DNA of 64,000 nt, from positions 62,001 through 126,000 of the forward strand of contig NZ_BMYK01000014.1 in NCBI RefSeq assembly GCF_014652235.1, in the 5' to 3' direction. Position 1 is the stretch's first letter; each line of letters opens with the position of its first letter. The DNA comes from Pseudorhodoferax aquiterrae. GTDB lineage: Bacteria > Pseudomonadota > Gammaproteobacteria > Burkholderiales > Burkholderiaceae_C. This document shows positions 1 to 10,728 of the stretch, piece by piece. The notes beneath the pieces were generated by a model. It was given only the letters and a program-made list of their open reading frames with translations, was not told the DNA's origin and ran no database searches. Position numbers and translations under genes: made by a program.

Positions 1-406
1 CGCCCGTGGCCTCCATGAGCTCCAGCGCCACGCCGGGGCTCTCGGCATGGAAGTCGCGCACCCACAGCGGCAGCTGCGCGAAGCCCACGGTGGACACGAA
101 GGCCAGCCGCACGCGGCCGTGCTCGCCCGTGGCCGCCGCCCGCGCCAGCGCCGGCAGGGCTTCGGCCCGCGCCAGCAGTTCGCGCACCTCGGGCAGCAGC
201 GCCTCGCCAGCCGGCGTCAGGCCCACACGCCGGCGCGTGCGCTCGAACAACGCCACGCCCAGGCCCTTCTCGAGCTGGGCGATGGCCTGGGTCAGCGGCG
301 GCTGCGTCATGTGCAGGCGCTGCGCCGCGCGGCCGAAGTGCAGTTCCTCGGCCAGCACGGCGAACTGGCGCCACACGCGCAGGTCGGGCGACACCGGGTT
401 TTTCAT
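1..406 (-). CDS. LysR-family transcriptional regulator, 3' part outside window
   Basis: The reverse strand reads 135 residues from an ATG at 406 to the window edge. An N-terminal winged helix-turn-helix with the LysR pattern FGRAAQRLHMTQPPLTQAI lies at about residues 24-42, and the linker helix and the start of the effector domain follow (RVRLAFVSTVGF). The gene is divergent from ilvD, with 97 bases between the two starts. That arrangement suggests, but does not prove, that it regulates ilvD and itself. The C-terminal half is cut off by the window edge, so the effector cannot be judged. Confidence 0.9.
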   Translation of the reverse strand, partial: MKNPVSPDLRVWRQFAVLAEELHFGRAAQRLHMTQPPLTQAIAQLEKGLGVALFERTRRRVGLTPAGEALLPEVRELLARAEALPALARAAATGEHGRVRLAFVSTVGFAQLPLWVRDFHAESPGVALELMEATG

Positions 407-470
407 ATGCCAAGCATATCAATGAGCGCTGCAAAAGCGATTGGAACCAATCAAGCATCGTTGGCATACT
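405..470 (+). promoter_or_regulatory. Divergent lysR/ilvD control region with two perfect inverted repeats
   Basis: Two perfect inverted repeats are seen. ATATGC-CAA-GCATAT (405-419) covers the regulator's own start codon. GATTGG-AA-CCAATC (439-452) lies beside it. A plausible ilvD promoter is TTGGAA (441-446), 18 bases, then CATACT (465-470), so the second repeat overlaps the -35. LysR proteins commonly bind such dyads; that these are its sites is inference. Confidence 0.45.
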
Positions 471-503
471 GCGCGCTCCCCTGTTCCCCACGAGAGAGAC
501 ACG

Positions 504-2195
504 ATGGAAACCAAGACCATCCAGATCAACCGCCGCTCGGCCAACATCACCGAAGGCAAGTCGCGCGCACCCAACCGCTCCATGTTCTACGCCATGGGCT
601 ACGAGGAAGGCGACTTCAAGAAGCCCATGGTCGGCGTGGCCAACGGCCATTCCACGATCACGCCGTGCAACAGCGGCCTGCAGAAGCTGGCCGACGCAGC
701 CATCGCCGGCATCGAGGAAGCGGGCGGCAACGCCCAGGTGTTCGGCACGCCCACGATCTCGGACGGCATGGCCATGGGCACCGAGGGCATGAAGTACTCC
801 CTCGTGAGCCGCGAGGTCATCTCCGACTGCATCGAGACCTGCGTGGGCGGCCAGTGGATGGATGGCGTGCTCGTGGTGGGCGGCTGCGACAAGAACATGC
901 CGGGCGGCATGATGGGCATGCTGCGCGCCAACGTGCCGGCCATCTACGTCTACGGCGGCACCATCCTGCCGGGCCGCTACCAGGGCAAGGACCTCAACAT
1001 CGTCAGCGTGTTCGAGGCCGTGGGCGAGAACGCGGCCGGCAAGCTCAGCGACCACGACCTGACTGAGATCGAGAAGCGCGCCATCCCGGGCACGGGCTCG
1101 TGCGGCGGCATGTACACGGCCAACACCATGTCCAGCGCCTTCGAAGCCCTGGGCATGAGCCTGCCCTACTCGTCCACCATGGCCAACCCGCACGACGAGA
1201 AGCAGAACTCGGCCAAGGAATCGGCCAAGGTGCTGATCGAGGCGATCAGGAAGGACCTGAAGCCGCGCGACATCGTCACCCGCAAGGCCATCGAGAACGC
1301 CGTGGCCGTGATCATGGCCACGGGGGGCTCCACCAATGCCGTGCTGCACTTCCTGGCCATCGCCCACGCGGCCGGTGTGGAATGGTCCATCGACGACTTC
1401 GAGCGCATGCGCAAGAAGATCCCCGTGATCTGCGACCTGAAGCCCAGCGGCAAGTACCTGGCCGTGGACCTGCACCAGGCCGGCGGCATTCCCGCCGTCA
1501 TGAAGGTGTTGCTGGACGCCGGCCTGCTGCACGGCGACTGCATCACGATCACGGGCAAGACCATCGCCGAGACGCTGGCCGACGTGCCGCCGCTGCGCGC
1601 CGACCAGGACGTGATCCGCCCGATCAGCAACCCCATGTACGCCGAAGGCCACCTGGCCATCCTCAAGGGCAACCTGTCGCCCGAAGGCGCCGTGGCCAAG
1701 ATCACGGGCCTCAAGAACCCCGTCATCACCGGCCCGGCCCGCGTGTTCGACGACGAGCAGTCGGCGCTGAAGGCCATCCTGGACGGCAAGATCCGGGCCG
1801 GCGACGTGATGGTGCTGCGCTACCTGGGCCCCAAGGGCGGCCCCGGCATGCCCGAGATGCTGGCGCCCACGGGCGCGCTGATCGGCGCCGGCCTGGGCGA
1901 GTCTGTCGGCCTGATCACCGACGGCCGTTTCTCCGGCGGCACCTGGGGCATGGTGGTCGGCCACGTGGCGCCCGAGGCCGCGGCCGGCGGCACCATCGCC
2001 TTCGTGCACGAGGGTGACTCCATCACGATCGACGCGCACCAACTCAAGCTCGAACTCAACGTGCCCGAGGCCGAGATCGCCAAGCGCCGCGAGGGCTGGA
2101 CGCCGCCCGCGCCGCGCTACACGCGCGGCGTGCAGGCCAAGTTCGCGTTCAACGCTTCCACCGCCAGCAAGGGCGCGGTGCTGGACGATTATTGA
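504..2195 (+). CDS. ilvD: Dihydroxy-acid dehydratase
   Basis: This enzyme dehydrates 2,3-dihydroxy-3-methyl acids to 2-oxo acids, the third step of valine, isoleucine and leucine synthesis, in the cytoplasm. The protein is 563 residues, the usual length. Three cysteines sit where the family ligates its Fe-S cluster: C55 (TPCNSG), C128 ([10 protein letters not shown]) and C200 ([20 protein letters not shown]). I chose the ATG at 504 because GAGAGAG (492-498) precedes it; the open frame runs further upstream without a ribosome site. It is transcribed alone, divergent from a LysR gene. The catabolic sugar-acid dehydratases are relatives, but length and motifs favour the biosynthetic enzyme. Confidence 0.95.
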   Translation: METKTIQINRRSANITEGKSRAPNRSMFYAMGYEEGDFKKPMVGVANGHSTITPCNSGLQKLADAAIAGIEEAGGNAQVFGTPTISDGMAMGTEGMKYSLVSREVISDCIETCVGGQWMDGVLVVGGCDKNMPGGMMGMLRANVPAIYVYGGTILPGRYQGKDLNIVSVFEAVGENAAGKLSDHDLTEIEKRAIPGTGSCGGMYTANTMSSAFEALGMSLPYSSTMANPHDEKQNSAKESAKVLIEAIRKDLKPRDIVTRKAIENAVAVIMATGGSTNAVLHFLAIAHAAGVEWSIDDFERMRKKIPVICDLKPSGKYLAVDLHQAGGIPAVMKVLLDAGLLHGDCITITGKTIAETLADVPPLRADQDVIRPISNPMYAEGHLAILKGNLSPEGAVAKITGLKNPVITGPARVFDDEQSALKAILDGKIRAGDVMVLRYLGPKGGPGMPEMLAPTGALIGAGLGESVGLITDGRFSGGTWGMVVGHVAPEAAAGGTIAFVHEGDSITIDAHQLKLELNVPEAEIAKRREGWTPPAPRYTRGVQAKFAFNASTASKGAVLDDY

Positions 2196-2209
2196 AATCG
2201 CCCCCGTCT

Positions 2210-2296
2210 GGACTTCTCACTGCGTGTAGAAGTCCTATACCCCCCAGGGGGCGCCGCCAGCGGCCGGGCAGAGCCCGTTCCGCGGCGTCCGCTGGC
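2210..2296. repeat. Two intergenic hairpins downstream of ilvD
   Basis: GGACTTCT and AGAAGTCC (2210-2217 and 2228-2235) form a perfect 8-bp stem around a 10-base loop. Just after it GCCAGCGG (2256-2263) pairs with CCGCTGGC (2289-2296), with a nested GGGC/GCCC inside. There is no T-tract, so this is not a classical intrinsic terminator. It may end or protect the ilvD message, or be a dispersed intergenic palindrome; copy number cannot be judged from one window. Confidence 0.4.
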
Positions 2297-2385
2297 ATGG
2301 CCTGCTCCGCGGCCTTCTGAGCCTTTGCATGCGTGCCGCCTCTGTGCCTTGCAAGCGGCAAGCGGGAGGGGGAGGGCCGAGGGCC

Positions 2386-2628
2386 TCAGCGCCGCTTCCG
2401 GGGATTCAGCCCCAGCGCATCGCGCTGGCGGTCGACGCGGGCGGCCTTGCGTGCCGCCTCGCGCTCCATGGCCTTGCGCTTGGTGTAGCCCGAGGCGTCG
2501 GCCCAGGCCCACCACAGGATGGCCAGACCGAACGGCGCCAGCACCACCCACCAGGCCCACCCCGCCACGGGCCCCCACTGCGCCCACTTGAGCAGCAGCA
2601 GCACCAGGCCCAGACCCAGCAGATACAT
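2386..2628 (-). CDS. Small Trp-rich membrane protein (TIGR04438 type)
   Basis: An 80-residue protein starts at 2628, with AAGGAGG seven bases upstream. Residues 1-45 are one or two hydrophobic segments unusually rich in tryptophan (KWAQWGP, WAWWVVL, ILWWAWAD). A charged Arg/Lys tail ending NPRKRR follows. This matches the small Trp-rich family seen in Burkholderiales, whose function is unknown. It converges on ilvD and is divergent from the cytochrome c gene. The strong ribosome site and consistent composition make it a real gene. Confidence 0.8.
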   Translation of the reverse strand: MYLLGLGLVLLLLKWAQWGPVAGWAWWVVLAPFGLAILWWAWADASGYTKRKAMEREAARKAARVDRQRDALGLNPRKRR

Positions 2629-2721
2629 GACGGCCTCCTTGTGCGTGTTTCGGCGAGCCGGGGAACCCTGCTCTCTAGAATGGGTCGGAAGACTGTACCC
2701 CAACCCCCACGAGGAAGAACG

Positions 2722-3033
2722 ATGAAACAAGTGTTGCTCGGCGCCGTGCTGCTCGCAGGCGGTGTGCTGGCCCTGCCGAGCTGGGCCGACGAAGCGCTGG
2801 CCAAGTCCAAGAACTGCATGGCCTGCCACGCCGTCGACAAGAAGCTGGTCGGCCCGGCCTACAAGGACATCGCCGCCAAGTACAAGGGCGACGGCAGCGC
2901 GGCCGACAAGCTGGCCGTCAAGATCCAGAAGGGCGGCTCGGGCGTCTGGGGTCCGGTGCCCATGCCCGCGAACCCGCAGGTCAACGAGGCCGATGCCAAG
3001 AAGCTGGCCGCATGGGTGTTGAGCCTGAACTGA
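2722..3033 (+). CDS. Small periplasmic c-type cytochrome (c551/c8 type)
   Basis: The 103-residue precursor has a signal peptide ending near ALPSWA-DE. The haem-binding motif CMACH lies at about residues 33-37, and a downstream methionine in VPMPANPQV is the expected sixth iron ligand. About 80 mature residues is the normal size for the c551/c8 group, which shuttles electrons in the periplasm. GAGGAAG (2711-2717) is the ribosome site. An intrinsic terminator follows directly, so it is a single-gene unit. The physiological partner cannot be told from the context. Confidence 0.92.
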   Translation: MKQVLLGAVLLAGGVLALPSWADEALAKSKNCMACHAVDKKLVGPAYKDIAAKYKGDGSAADKLAVKIQKGGSGVWGPVPMPANPQVNEADAKKLAAWVLSLN

Positions 3034-3055
3034 ACACGCCCCGCCTCGCGCCAGG

Positions 3056-3080
3056 AGCCCGCCGCGCCGCGGGCTTTTTT
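3056..3080 (+). terminator. Intrinsic terminator of the cytochrome c gene
   Basis: AGCCCGC (3056-3062) pairs with GCGGGCT (3069-3075) around a 6-base loop and runs into six consecutive T residues (3075-3080). Confidence 0.85.
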
Positions 3081-3119
3081 GTGGGCGTTCGCCACCGCAC
3101 GCCTGCCTAAACTGCCACC

Positions 3120-3833
3120 ATGTCGAGAGCCGCCCGCCTGCTGCACCTGCTGGAACGTCTGCGTGCCCACCGCCGCCCGCTGCCCGGGGCACAGCTGGCA
3201 GCCCAGGCCGGCATCAGCCTGCGCACGCTGTACCGCGACATCGCCACGCTGCGCGAACAGGGCGCGCGCATCGAGGGCGATCCAGGCGTGGGCTATGTGC
3301 TGCGGCCCGGCTTCACGCTGCCACCGCTGATGTTCAGCGAAGAGGAACTCGAAGCCCTGGTGCTGGGCGCACGCTGGGTGGCCAGCCAGTCCGCCGACCC
3401 GGCGCTGGCACAGGCTGCCCAGGGCGTCGTCAACCGCATCGGCAGCACGCTGCCCGAGACGCTGCGCCTGGCCGTGGAGACCAGCGGCCTGTTCGTGCCG
3501 CCGCGCGCGGACCCGTATCCCAGCGCCCCCTGGCTACCGGCGCTGCGCCAGGCCGTGCGGGCCGAGCATGCCGTGTGGCTCGACTACCTCGACGAGGCCG
3601 GCCGGACCACGCGGCGGCGCGTGTGGCCCTTCGCGCTGGCCTTTTTCGACCAGGCGCGGCTGGTGGCGGCCTGGTGCGAACTGCGGCAGGACTTCCGGCA
3701 CTTCCGTGCCGACCGCGTGCGCGACCTCGCCGACACGGGCGAACGCTATCCCGAACGCCGCCACCTGCTGATCCGCCGCTGGAGCGTGCAGATGGGCCAC
3801 GCGCGCCACATGGACGCTGCTGACAGAAGCTGA
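3120..3833 (+). CDS. HTH/WYL-domain transcriptional regulator (YafY-like)
   Basis: The protein has 237 residues. Residues 1-60 form a DeoR-like helix-turn-helix (AAQAGISLRTLYRDIATLRE). Residues of about 140-210 form the ligand-binding WYL-type region (VWLDYLDEAGRTTRRRVWPF, followed by LVAAWCELRQDFRHFRADRV). WYL proteins sense small molecules, often nucleotides or metabolites. The glutathione transferase gene follows after 53 bases on the same strand, so the pair is probably co-transcribed and the regulator may control it; that is inference. Confidence 0.88.
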   Translation: MSRAARLLHLLERLRAHRRPLPGAQLAAQAGISLRTLYRDIATLREQGARIEGDPGVGYVLRPGFTLPPLMFSEEELEALVLGARWVASQSADPALAQAAQGVVNRIGSTLPETLRLAVETSGLFVPPRADPYPSAPWLPALRQAVRAEHAVWLDYLDEAGRTTRRRVWPFALAFFDQARLVAAWCELRQDFRHFRADRVRDLADTGERYPERRHLLIRRWSVQMGHARHMDAADRS

Positions 3834-3886
3834 CACCGGCCCCCGCGACACTGGTGCCACTCCCTCCCAACCAAAGGACCTGCACC

Positions 3887-4501
3887 ATGAATGCCGCACT
3901 GACCTTCTACACCAACCCCATGTCGCGCGCCCGCGTGACGCGCTGGATGCTCGAGGAAACCGGCCTGCCCTACCAGACCGAAATCCTGGAATACGGCACC
4001 AGCATGAAGGCGCCCGCCTACCGCGCCATCAACCCCATGGGCAAGGTACCGGCGATCCGCCACGGCGACACCGTGGTGACCGAGAACGCCGCCATCTGCA
4101 TGTACCTGGCCGACCTCGTGCCCGAGAAGAAGCTCGCGCCGCCCGCAGGCAGCCCGGCGCGCGGCCCCTACTACCGCTGGATCAGCTTCATGGGGCCGCT
4201 GGAGCAGCTCATGGTGGCCAAGTCAACCGGCGTCCAGCTGCCCGACCCGGGCATGGCCGGCTTCGGCACCGAGGAAGACCTCGTGCAGACGCTGGCCGGC
4301 GCCGTGGAAGGCCGCGACCACCTGGCGGGCGACCACTTCACGGCCGCCGACCTGCTCGTCTCGGCCTACATCGGCTGGTACCTGCAGTTCCAGCTGCTGC
4401 CGGCGCTGCCCGCGTTCACGCGCTTCGTCGAACTGCACCGCAAGCGCCCGGCGGCCGCGCGTGCCAACGAACTGGACGGCCCGATTCCGGCGCGCGGCTA
4501 A
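3887..4501 (+). CDS. Glutathione S-transferase family protein
   Basis: A 204-residue cytoplasmic protein. The N-terminal thioredoxin-like domain opens FYTNPMSRARVTRWMLEE and contains the cis-proline region KVPAIRH and the glutathione-site TENAAICMYLAD. The C-terminal helical domain holds the conserved FTAADLLVSAY segment. AAAGGA lies about nine bases before the ATG. It follows the WYL regulator and converges on acs with a single base between the stops. The substrate is unknown; detoxification of electrophiles is the usual role. Confidence 0.9.
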   Translation: MNAALTFYTNPMSRARVTRWMLEETGLPYQTEILEYGTSMKAPAYRAINPMGKVPAIRHGDTVVTENAAICMYLADLVPEKKLAPPAGSPARGPYYRWISFMGPLEQLMVAKSTGVQLPDPGMAGFGTEEDLVQTLAGAVEGRDHLAGDHFTAADLLVSAYIGWYLQFQLLPALPAFTRFVELHRKRPAAARANELDGPIPARG

Positions 4502-4502
4502 C

Positions 4503-6488
<1,986 letters not shown>

Positions 6489-6633
6489 GGATCTGTCTCC
6501 TTTTGTGGTGGGTGCGAAGCGGCGTGGACTGTGGAAGCCGGCCTTTACAGCAGGCTGACAGCCGACACCTCGCCTTCATTTTGCGGGCACGGGCAATCCC
6601 TACAATCGCGCGTCCCCGCTTTTGCGCCCTTCC

Positions 6634-7230
6634 ATGTCCGACCCGAATCTGTCCAGCCGCTCCCCGATGCGTCCCCTGCCCAAGCTGATCTTCGCCAGCC
6701 GCTGGCTGCAGCTGCCCCTGTACCTGGGCCTGATCGTGGCGCAGGCGGTCTACGTGGTGCATTTCCTGGTCGAGCTCACGCACCTGGTCGAGGCCGCCTT
6801 CGGCAGCCAGACTGCGCTGCAGGCCCTCATCAGCAGCATCGGCTACAAGACCGACGCGCCCATCACCACGCTCAACGAGACGGTCATCATGCTGGTGGTG
6901 CTGGCATTGATCGACGTGGTCATGATCTCCAACCTGTTGATCATGGTCATCGTGGGCGGCTACGAGACCTTCGTGAGCCGCATGAACCTGGAAGGCCACG
7001 AGGACCAGCCCGAATGGCTGAGCCACGTGAACGCCTCGGTGCTCAAGGTCAAGCTGGCCATGTCCATCATCGGCATCAGCTCCATCCACCTGCTCAAGAC
7101 CTTCATCAACGCCGACAACTACAGCGAGAAGGTGCTCGTCGCGCAGACCGTGATCCACATCGCCTTCCTGCTGTCGGCCATGGCCATCGCCTACACCGAC
7201 AAGCTGATGTCGGGCAACGGCAAGCACTGA
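6634..7230 (+). CDS. UPF0114/TIGR00645 (YqhA-like) inner-membrane protein
   Basis: A 198-residue membrane protein with about four hydrophobic segments (near residues 25-50, 80-110, 135-155 and 170-190). The conserved core is [20 protein letters not shown] then [11 protein letters not shown], and later a [18 protein letters not shown] segment, as in YqhA proteins, whose function is not established. I chose the ATG at 6634; in-frame TTG at 6622 and ATG at 6667 are alternatives. A TACAAT at 6601-6606 could be its -10, without a convincing -35. Confidence 0.85.
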   Translation: MSDPNLSSRSPMRPLPKLIFASRWLQLPLYLGLIVAQAVYVVHFLVELTHLVEAAFGSQTALQALISSIGYKTDAPITTLNETVIMLVVLALIDVVMISNLLIMVIVGGYETFVSRMNLEGHEDQPEWLSHVNASVLKVKLAMSIIGISSIHLLKTFINADNYSEKVLVAQTVIHIAFLLSAMAIAYTDKLMSGNGKH

Positions 7231-7257
7231 GAGGCGGGCGTCCGGCCTTGCCGCCCC

Positions 7258-7545
7258 TCAAGCGGCCCTGATCCGGCCCGCACGGATGTCGGCCCGCAGA
7301 GCGTCGTTGACGCGGGTCTGCCAGCCAGGGCCTGTGGCCTTCAACGCAGCGAGGATGTCCGGATCCAAGCGGAGCGTCGTCACCGCCTTGGTCGGCTCTT
7401 TCTGAGGCCCCCTGCGGCGGACGCCGAGCGTCGCCTGCAGTCCGGCGGGCAGCACCTCGTGGGCCGGCCGGAAGGCCGCGAGGTCCTCGGCCGTGATCTC
7501 ACGGACCTCTCCGTCCGCATCAGTCATGGGCATGCGCTTGCTCAT
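7258..7545 (-). CDS. brnA: BrnA-type antitoxin
   Basis: A 95-residue basic protein. The C-terminal half carries the BrnA ribbon-helix-helix-like segment (TTLRLDPDILAALKATGPGW followed by QTRVNDALR). BrnA neutralises the ribonuclease BrnT and represses the operon as a DNA-binding dimer. Its start overlaps the 3' end of brnT by 26 bases, the usual toxin-first order of this system. The N-terminal stretch contains EITAEDLAAFRPAHEVLP, typical of BrnA. Confidence 0.9.
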   Translation of the reverse strand: MSKRMPMTDADGEVREITAEDLAAFRPAHEVLPAGLQATLGVRRRGPQKEPTKAVTTLRLDPDILAALKATGPGWQTRVNDALRADIRAGRIRAA

Positions 7546-7798
7546 AAGCTTTGATCTCCCGGTTGTTCGCCTTGCGAAAACTGATGACACGGATGCCCGC
7601 GTCGATCGGCGTGAAGCACAGCACGTGCAGACGCCGACGAAGAAAGCCGATGGCCACGTACCGGACTTCGGGATAGGCCTTGCGGTCGTCTTCGCAGACG
7701 AGCGCGGTACCGAAGTCGAATGCGGTGACCTCGGTAAAAGACAGGCCGCGCTCTGCGATGTTCCTGTCGTTCTTGCCGGCATCGAACGCGATGTGCAT
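7520..7798 (-). CDS. brnT: BrnT-type ribonuclease toxin
   Basis: A 92-residue protein with the BrnT core pattern FDAGKNDRNIAERGLSFTEV, a central RYVAIGFLRRRLHVLCFTPI and the C-terminal RVISFRKANNREIKAYEQ that supplies the conserved basic and polar residues of the RelE-like fold. BrnT cleaves RNA and arrests growth; the neighbouring BrnA neutralises it. No Shine-Dalgarno sequence precedes the ATG, and a TACAAT lies only seven bases upstream on the coding strand, so the message may be leaderless. Confidence 0.9.
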   Translation of the reverse strand: MHIAFDAGKNDRNIAERGLSFTEVTAFDFGTALVCEDDRKAYPEVRYVAIGFLRRRLHVLCFTPIDAGIRVISFRKANNREIKAYEQAHAHD

Positions 7799-7805
7799 AG
7801 AGCAA

Positions 7806-7811
7806 ATTGTA
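7806..7811 (-). promoter_or_regulatory. Possible brnTA -10 element
   Basis: On the reverse strand TACAAT reads from 7811 to 7806, seven bases before the brnT ATG at 7798. Initiation six to eight bases downstream would place the first base at or next to the start codon. No good -35 is seen. Function as a leaderless promoter is inference. Confidence 0.35.
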
Positions 7812-7910
7812 TTGACAAAAAGCCAGAATGGCGAACGTGCCGAGGGCCCTGCACCATGCCCGCGGCGCCGCTGCGTCAACGCAGCGGATGGCTTGGAAAT
7901 GGGTCATGGC

Positions 7911-7940
7911 TTGACATTCCTTAGATCGAAAAGTTACAAT
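7911..7940 (+). promoter_or_regulatory. Strong sigma70 promoter of the proVWX-like operon
   Basis: A perfect -35 TTGACA (7911-7916) is separated by 18 bases from TACAAT (7935-7940). This is the best promoter match in the window and points at proV, 316 bases away. A palindrome CTGCGT-CA-ACGCAG (7871-7884) sits 26 bases upstream of the -35. Confidence 0.75.
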
Positions 7941-8256
7941 TCCGCGCTTTCAACCAGTCAACAACATCTGTTGACGGTCTGAGCGCTACTCGCGGAGCAC
8001 CTCGCCTCCCGTCGCGGCGCCAGACATCCCCCGCCGGGTCCGCCCGGCATCCGGCTGGTTTTCCAGCCAACCGACGCCGCGTCATACCGCCCCGTCCAGC
8101 CCCCTCGACCAGGCCGCTGAACGGACCCCACGGTGTGTGACAGGCGCTGGCTGCGGCTCCGTCGTCTTCAGTGCCTGCCCTTGCGGCTGCGGATCGCGGC
8201 CGCCTGCGCCATCCAGGCGGCCATTGCCAAGCCCACCTTCCAGGAGGCCCGCCGCA
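7941..8256 (+). promoter_or_regulatory. Leader region of the proV operon with hairpins
   Basis: Transcription from the promoter at 7911-7940 would make a leader of about 310 bases before proV. It opens with a perfect inverted repeat GTCAACA-ACATC-TGTTGAC (7957-7975), only about ten bases after the expected transcript start. It also holds a GGCTGG-TTTT-CCAGCC hairpin (8053-8068). No convincing ORF or riboswitch that I recognise is present. An operator or osmotic control element is possible. The proV ribosome site AGGAGG is at about 8242-8247. Confidence 0.45.
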
Positions 8257-9456
8257 ATGGCAAAAGACATCCAGATCGACCATGTGTTCAAGGTCTTCGG
8301 CGACGATCCCGACGCCGCACTCGCGCTCGTGCGCGACGGCAAGACCAAACAGGAAATCCTGGCCGAGACCGGCCAGTCCATCGGCGTCTTCGACGCCCAC
8401 TTCCACATCCAGGCCGGCGAGATCTTCGTGATCATGGGCCTGTCGGGTTCGGGCAAGTCCACGCTCGTGCGCCTGCTCAACCGCCTCATCGAGCCCAGCG
8501 CCGGCCGCGTCGTGGTCGATGGCGAAGACATCTTCCAGCACGGCAGCCGTGCCTTGCGCGCACTGCGCCGCAAGGACATCAGCATGGTGTTCCAGTCCTT
8601 CGCGCTGATGCCGCACATGACCGTGCGCGACAACACCGCCTTCGGCCTGGAACTGGCCGGCGTGCCCAAGGCCCAGCGCCTGGCCGCGGCCGACGATGCG
8701 CTGGCCCAGGTCGGCCTGGCCGGCTGGGGCGACAGCTACCCCGACGAGCTTTCGGGCGGCATGCAGCAGCGCGTGGGCCTGGCGCGGGCGCTGGCCTCCG
8801 ACCCCTCCATCCTGCTCATGGACGAGGCGTTCTCGGCCCTGGACCCCATCATCCGCACCGACATGCAGAGCGAGCTGCTGCGCCTGCAGCAGGTCAAGCG
8901 CCGCACCATCGTGTTCATCTCGCACGACCTGGACGAGGCCATGCGCATCGGCGACCGCATCGCCATCATGAAGGACGGCCAGGTCGTGCAGGTCGGCACG
9001 CCGGAGGAGATCCTGCGCAACCCGGCCGACGACTACGTGCGCAACTTCGTGCGCGGCGTGGACGCCGCCAAGGTCTTCAAGGCCGGCGACATCGCGCGGC
9101 GCAGCCAGGTCGTGGTGTCCGAGAACCCCGCCCGCGGCGCCCGCCCCGCGCTCAAGATGCTGGAAGACCAGGACCGCGAGTTCGCCTACGTGGTCGACCC
9201 GCAGCAGCGCTTCCTGGGCATGGTCTCGGCCGATTCGCTGCGCACCGCACTGAAGGACCACGAAGGCACGCTGGGCCTCGCGCGCGCCTTCCTGCCCGGC
9301 GTGCAGACCGTGGCCGCCATCCACCCCGTGAACGAATTGTTCGGCCAGGTGGCGCAGTCGCCCTGGCCGCTGCCCGTGGTCGACGACCAGGGCCGCTACA
9401 TCGGCGCGATCAGCAAGACCACGCTGCTGCGCTTCATGGACAAGAACAGCGACTGA
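8257..9456 (+). CDS. proV: Glycine betaine/L-proline ABC transporter ATPase
   Basis: The 399-residue ATPase powers uptake of compatible solutes. Walker A is GLSGSGKST (61-69), the signature LSGGMQQR (165-172) and Walker B ILLMDEA (185-191). Two C-terminal CBS-like segments occupy roughly residues 275-399 ([18 protein letters not shown] and [18 protein letters not shown]), the part that senses ionic strength in OpuA/ProV proteins. AGGAGG precedes the ATG. It is the first gene of proV-proW-proX with gaps of about 20 bases. The strong promoter and long leader upstream suggest regulated expression. Confidence 0.95.
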   Translation: MAKDIQIDHVFKVFGDDPDAALALVRDGKTKQEILAETGQSIGVFDAHFHIQAGEIFVIMGLSGSGKSTLVRLLNRLIEPSAGRVVVDGEDIFQHGSRALRALRRKDISMVFQSFALMPHMTVRDNTAFGLELAGVPKAQRLAAADDALAQVGLAGWGDSYPDELSGGMQQRVGLARALASDPSILLMDEAFSALDPIIRTDMQSELLRLQQVKRRTIVFISHDLDEAMRIGDRIAIMKDGQVVQVGTPEEILRNPADDYVRNFVRGVDAAKVFKAGDIARRSQVVVSENPARGARPALKMLEDQDREFAYVVDPQQRFLGMVSADSLRTALKDHEGTLGLARAFLPGVQTVAAIHPVNELFGQVAQSPWPLPVVDDQGRYIGAISKTTLLRFMDKNSD

Positions 9457-9476
9457 CCCATCGAGGAGGATCCCAC

Positions 9477-10706
9477 ATGAACGACAACACCACCCTCGCC
9501 CAGACCGACCTCACGCCGGGCGCAGATCCCTGGGCGAGCTCGGCACCCGACGCTGCGCCCGCCGTGCCGTCCGCCCCGGCCGCCGATCCCTGGGGCGCCG
9601 CCGACGCAGCACCTGCCACCGACAGCACCGACGCCTGGTCCGCCGGCACCGATGCTGCCGCCGGCAGCGACTGGCTCGGCGCCGCCACCGACGCCGCGTC
9701 CACGGCGCCCGACGGCTTCTCGCTCACGCAGCTGTGGGACGGCAGCCTGCCCGTGGAGTCCTGGATCAACCACGGCCTGGCCTGGACGGTGGAGCACTTC
9801 CGCCCCTTCTTCCAGACCGTGCGCGGCCCCATCGACGCCACGCTGTCCAGCGTCGAAGGCCTGCTGCAGTCCGTGCCCACCGTGGCCATGATCGCGCTGC
9901 TGGGCCTCTTGGCCTGGCAGTTCGCAGGCCGTGCCGTGGCCATCGGCGGCGTCATCTCGCTCATGCTCGTGGCCATGCTGGGCATCTGGCCCGAAGCCAT
10001 GGTCACGTTGTCGCTGGTGCTGACCTCGCTGGCCTTCTGCCTGGTGCTGGGCCTGCCGCTGGGCATCCTGCTGGCCTCGAGCGACCGCGCCAACCGCATC
10101 GCCCGCCCCGTGCTGGACGCCATGCAGACCACGCCGGCCTTCGTCTACCTGGTGCCCGTGGTCATGCTGTTCGGCATCGGCAACGTACCGGGCGTGATCG
10201 TGACCATCGTGTTCGCGCTGCCGCCACTGGTGCGGCTCACCACGCTGGGCATCCGCCAGGTGCGCCCCGACCTGATCGAGGCCGCGCGTGCCTACGGCGC
10301 CTCGCCCTGGCAGCTGCTGACCAAGGTGCAGCTGCCGCTGGCCATGCCGTCCATCATGGCCGGCATCAACCAGGCGCTGATGCTGTCGCTGTCCATGGTC
10401 GTCATCGCCTCCATGATCGCCGTGGGCGGCCTGGGCCAGATGGTGCTGCGCGGCATCGGCCGGCTGGACATGGGCCTGGCCACCGTGGGCGGCCTGGGCA
10501 TCGTGCTCCTGGCCATCACGCTGGACCGCATCACCCAGGCCATGGGGCAGGCCCGCCGCGAGAACGGGAAAGGGGTGCGCCACTGGTGGCAGACCGGCCC
10601 GGCCGGCCTGCTCGTGCGCGCCCTGCAGCGCAGGCCCCGGCCAGCCGCCAGGGCCGAACACACCGCTTCCGACGCGACGGCCGCCCTGGCCGCACGCATC
10701 CACTGA
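9477..10706 (+). CDS. proW: Glycine betaine/L-proline ABC transporter permease
   Basis: A 409-residue inner-membrane permease. The first 85 or so residues are a low-complexity Ala/Asp/Pro/Trp segment with repeated DPWG/DPWA motifs, as in ProW proteins with long N-terminal tails. About seven membrane helices follow. The coupling loop for the ATPase contains [20 protein letters not shown] (near residue 270). A 50-residue basic tail ends the protein. GAGGAGG lies about seven bases before the ATG. It works with the upstream ATPase and the downstream binding protein. Confidence 0.94.
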   Translation: MNDNTTLAQTDLTPGADPWASSAPDAAPAVPSAPAADPWGAADAAPATDSTDAWSAGTDAAAGSDWLGAATDAASTAPDGFSLTQLWDGSLPVESWINHGLAWTVEHFRPFFQTVRGPIDATLSSVEGLLQSVPTVAMIALLGLLAWQFAGRAVAIGGVISLMLVAMLGIWPEAMVTLSLVLTSLAFCLVLGLPLGILLASSDRANRIARPVLDAMQTTPAFVYLVPVVMLFGIGNVPGVIVTIVFALPPLVRLTTLGIRQVRPDLIEAARAYGASPWQLLTKVQLPLAMPSIMAGINQALMLSLSMVVIASMIAVGGLGQMVLRGIGRLDMGLATVGGLGIVLLAITLDRITQAMGQARRENGKGVRHWWQTGPAGLLVRALQRRPRPAARAEHTASDATAALAARIH

Positions 10707-10728
10707 ATCCCCAGAAAGGAGCCTTCGC

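Noticed and set aside
8133-9476. An alternative frame running through proV and into proW as one 857-codon ORF
   Set aside because: The first part is an out-of-frame shadow of proV; proW begins at its own ATG 9477 behind GAGGAGG.
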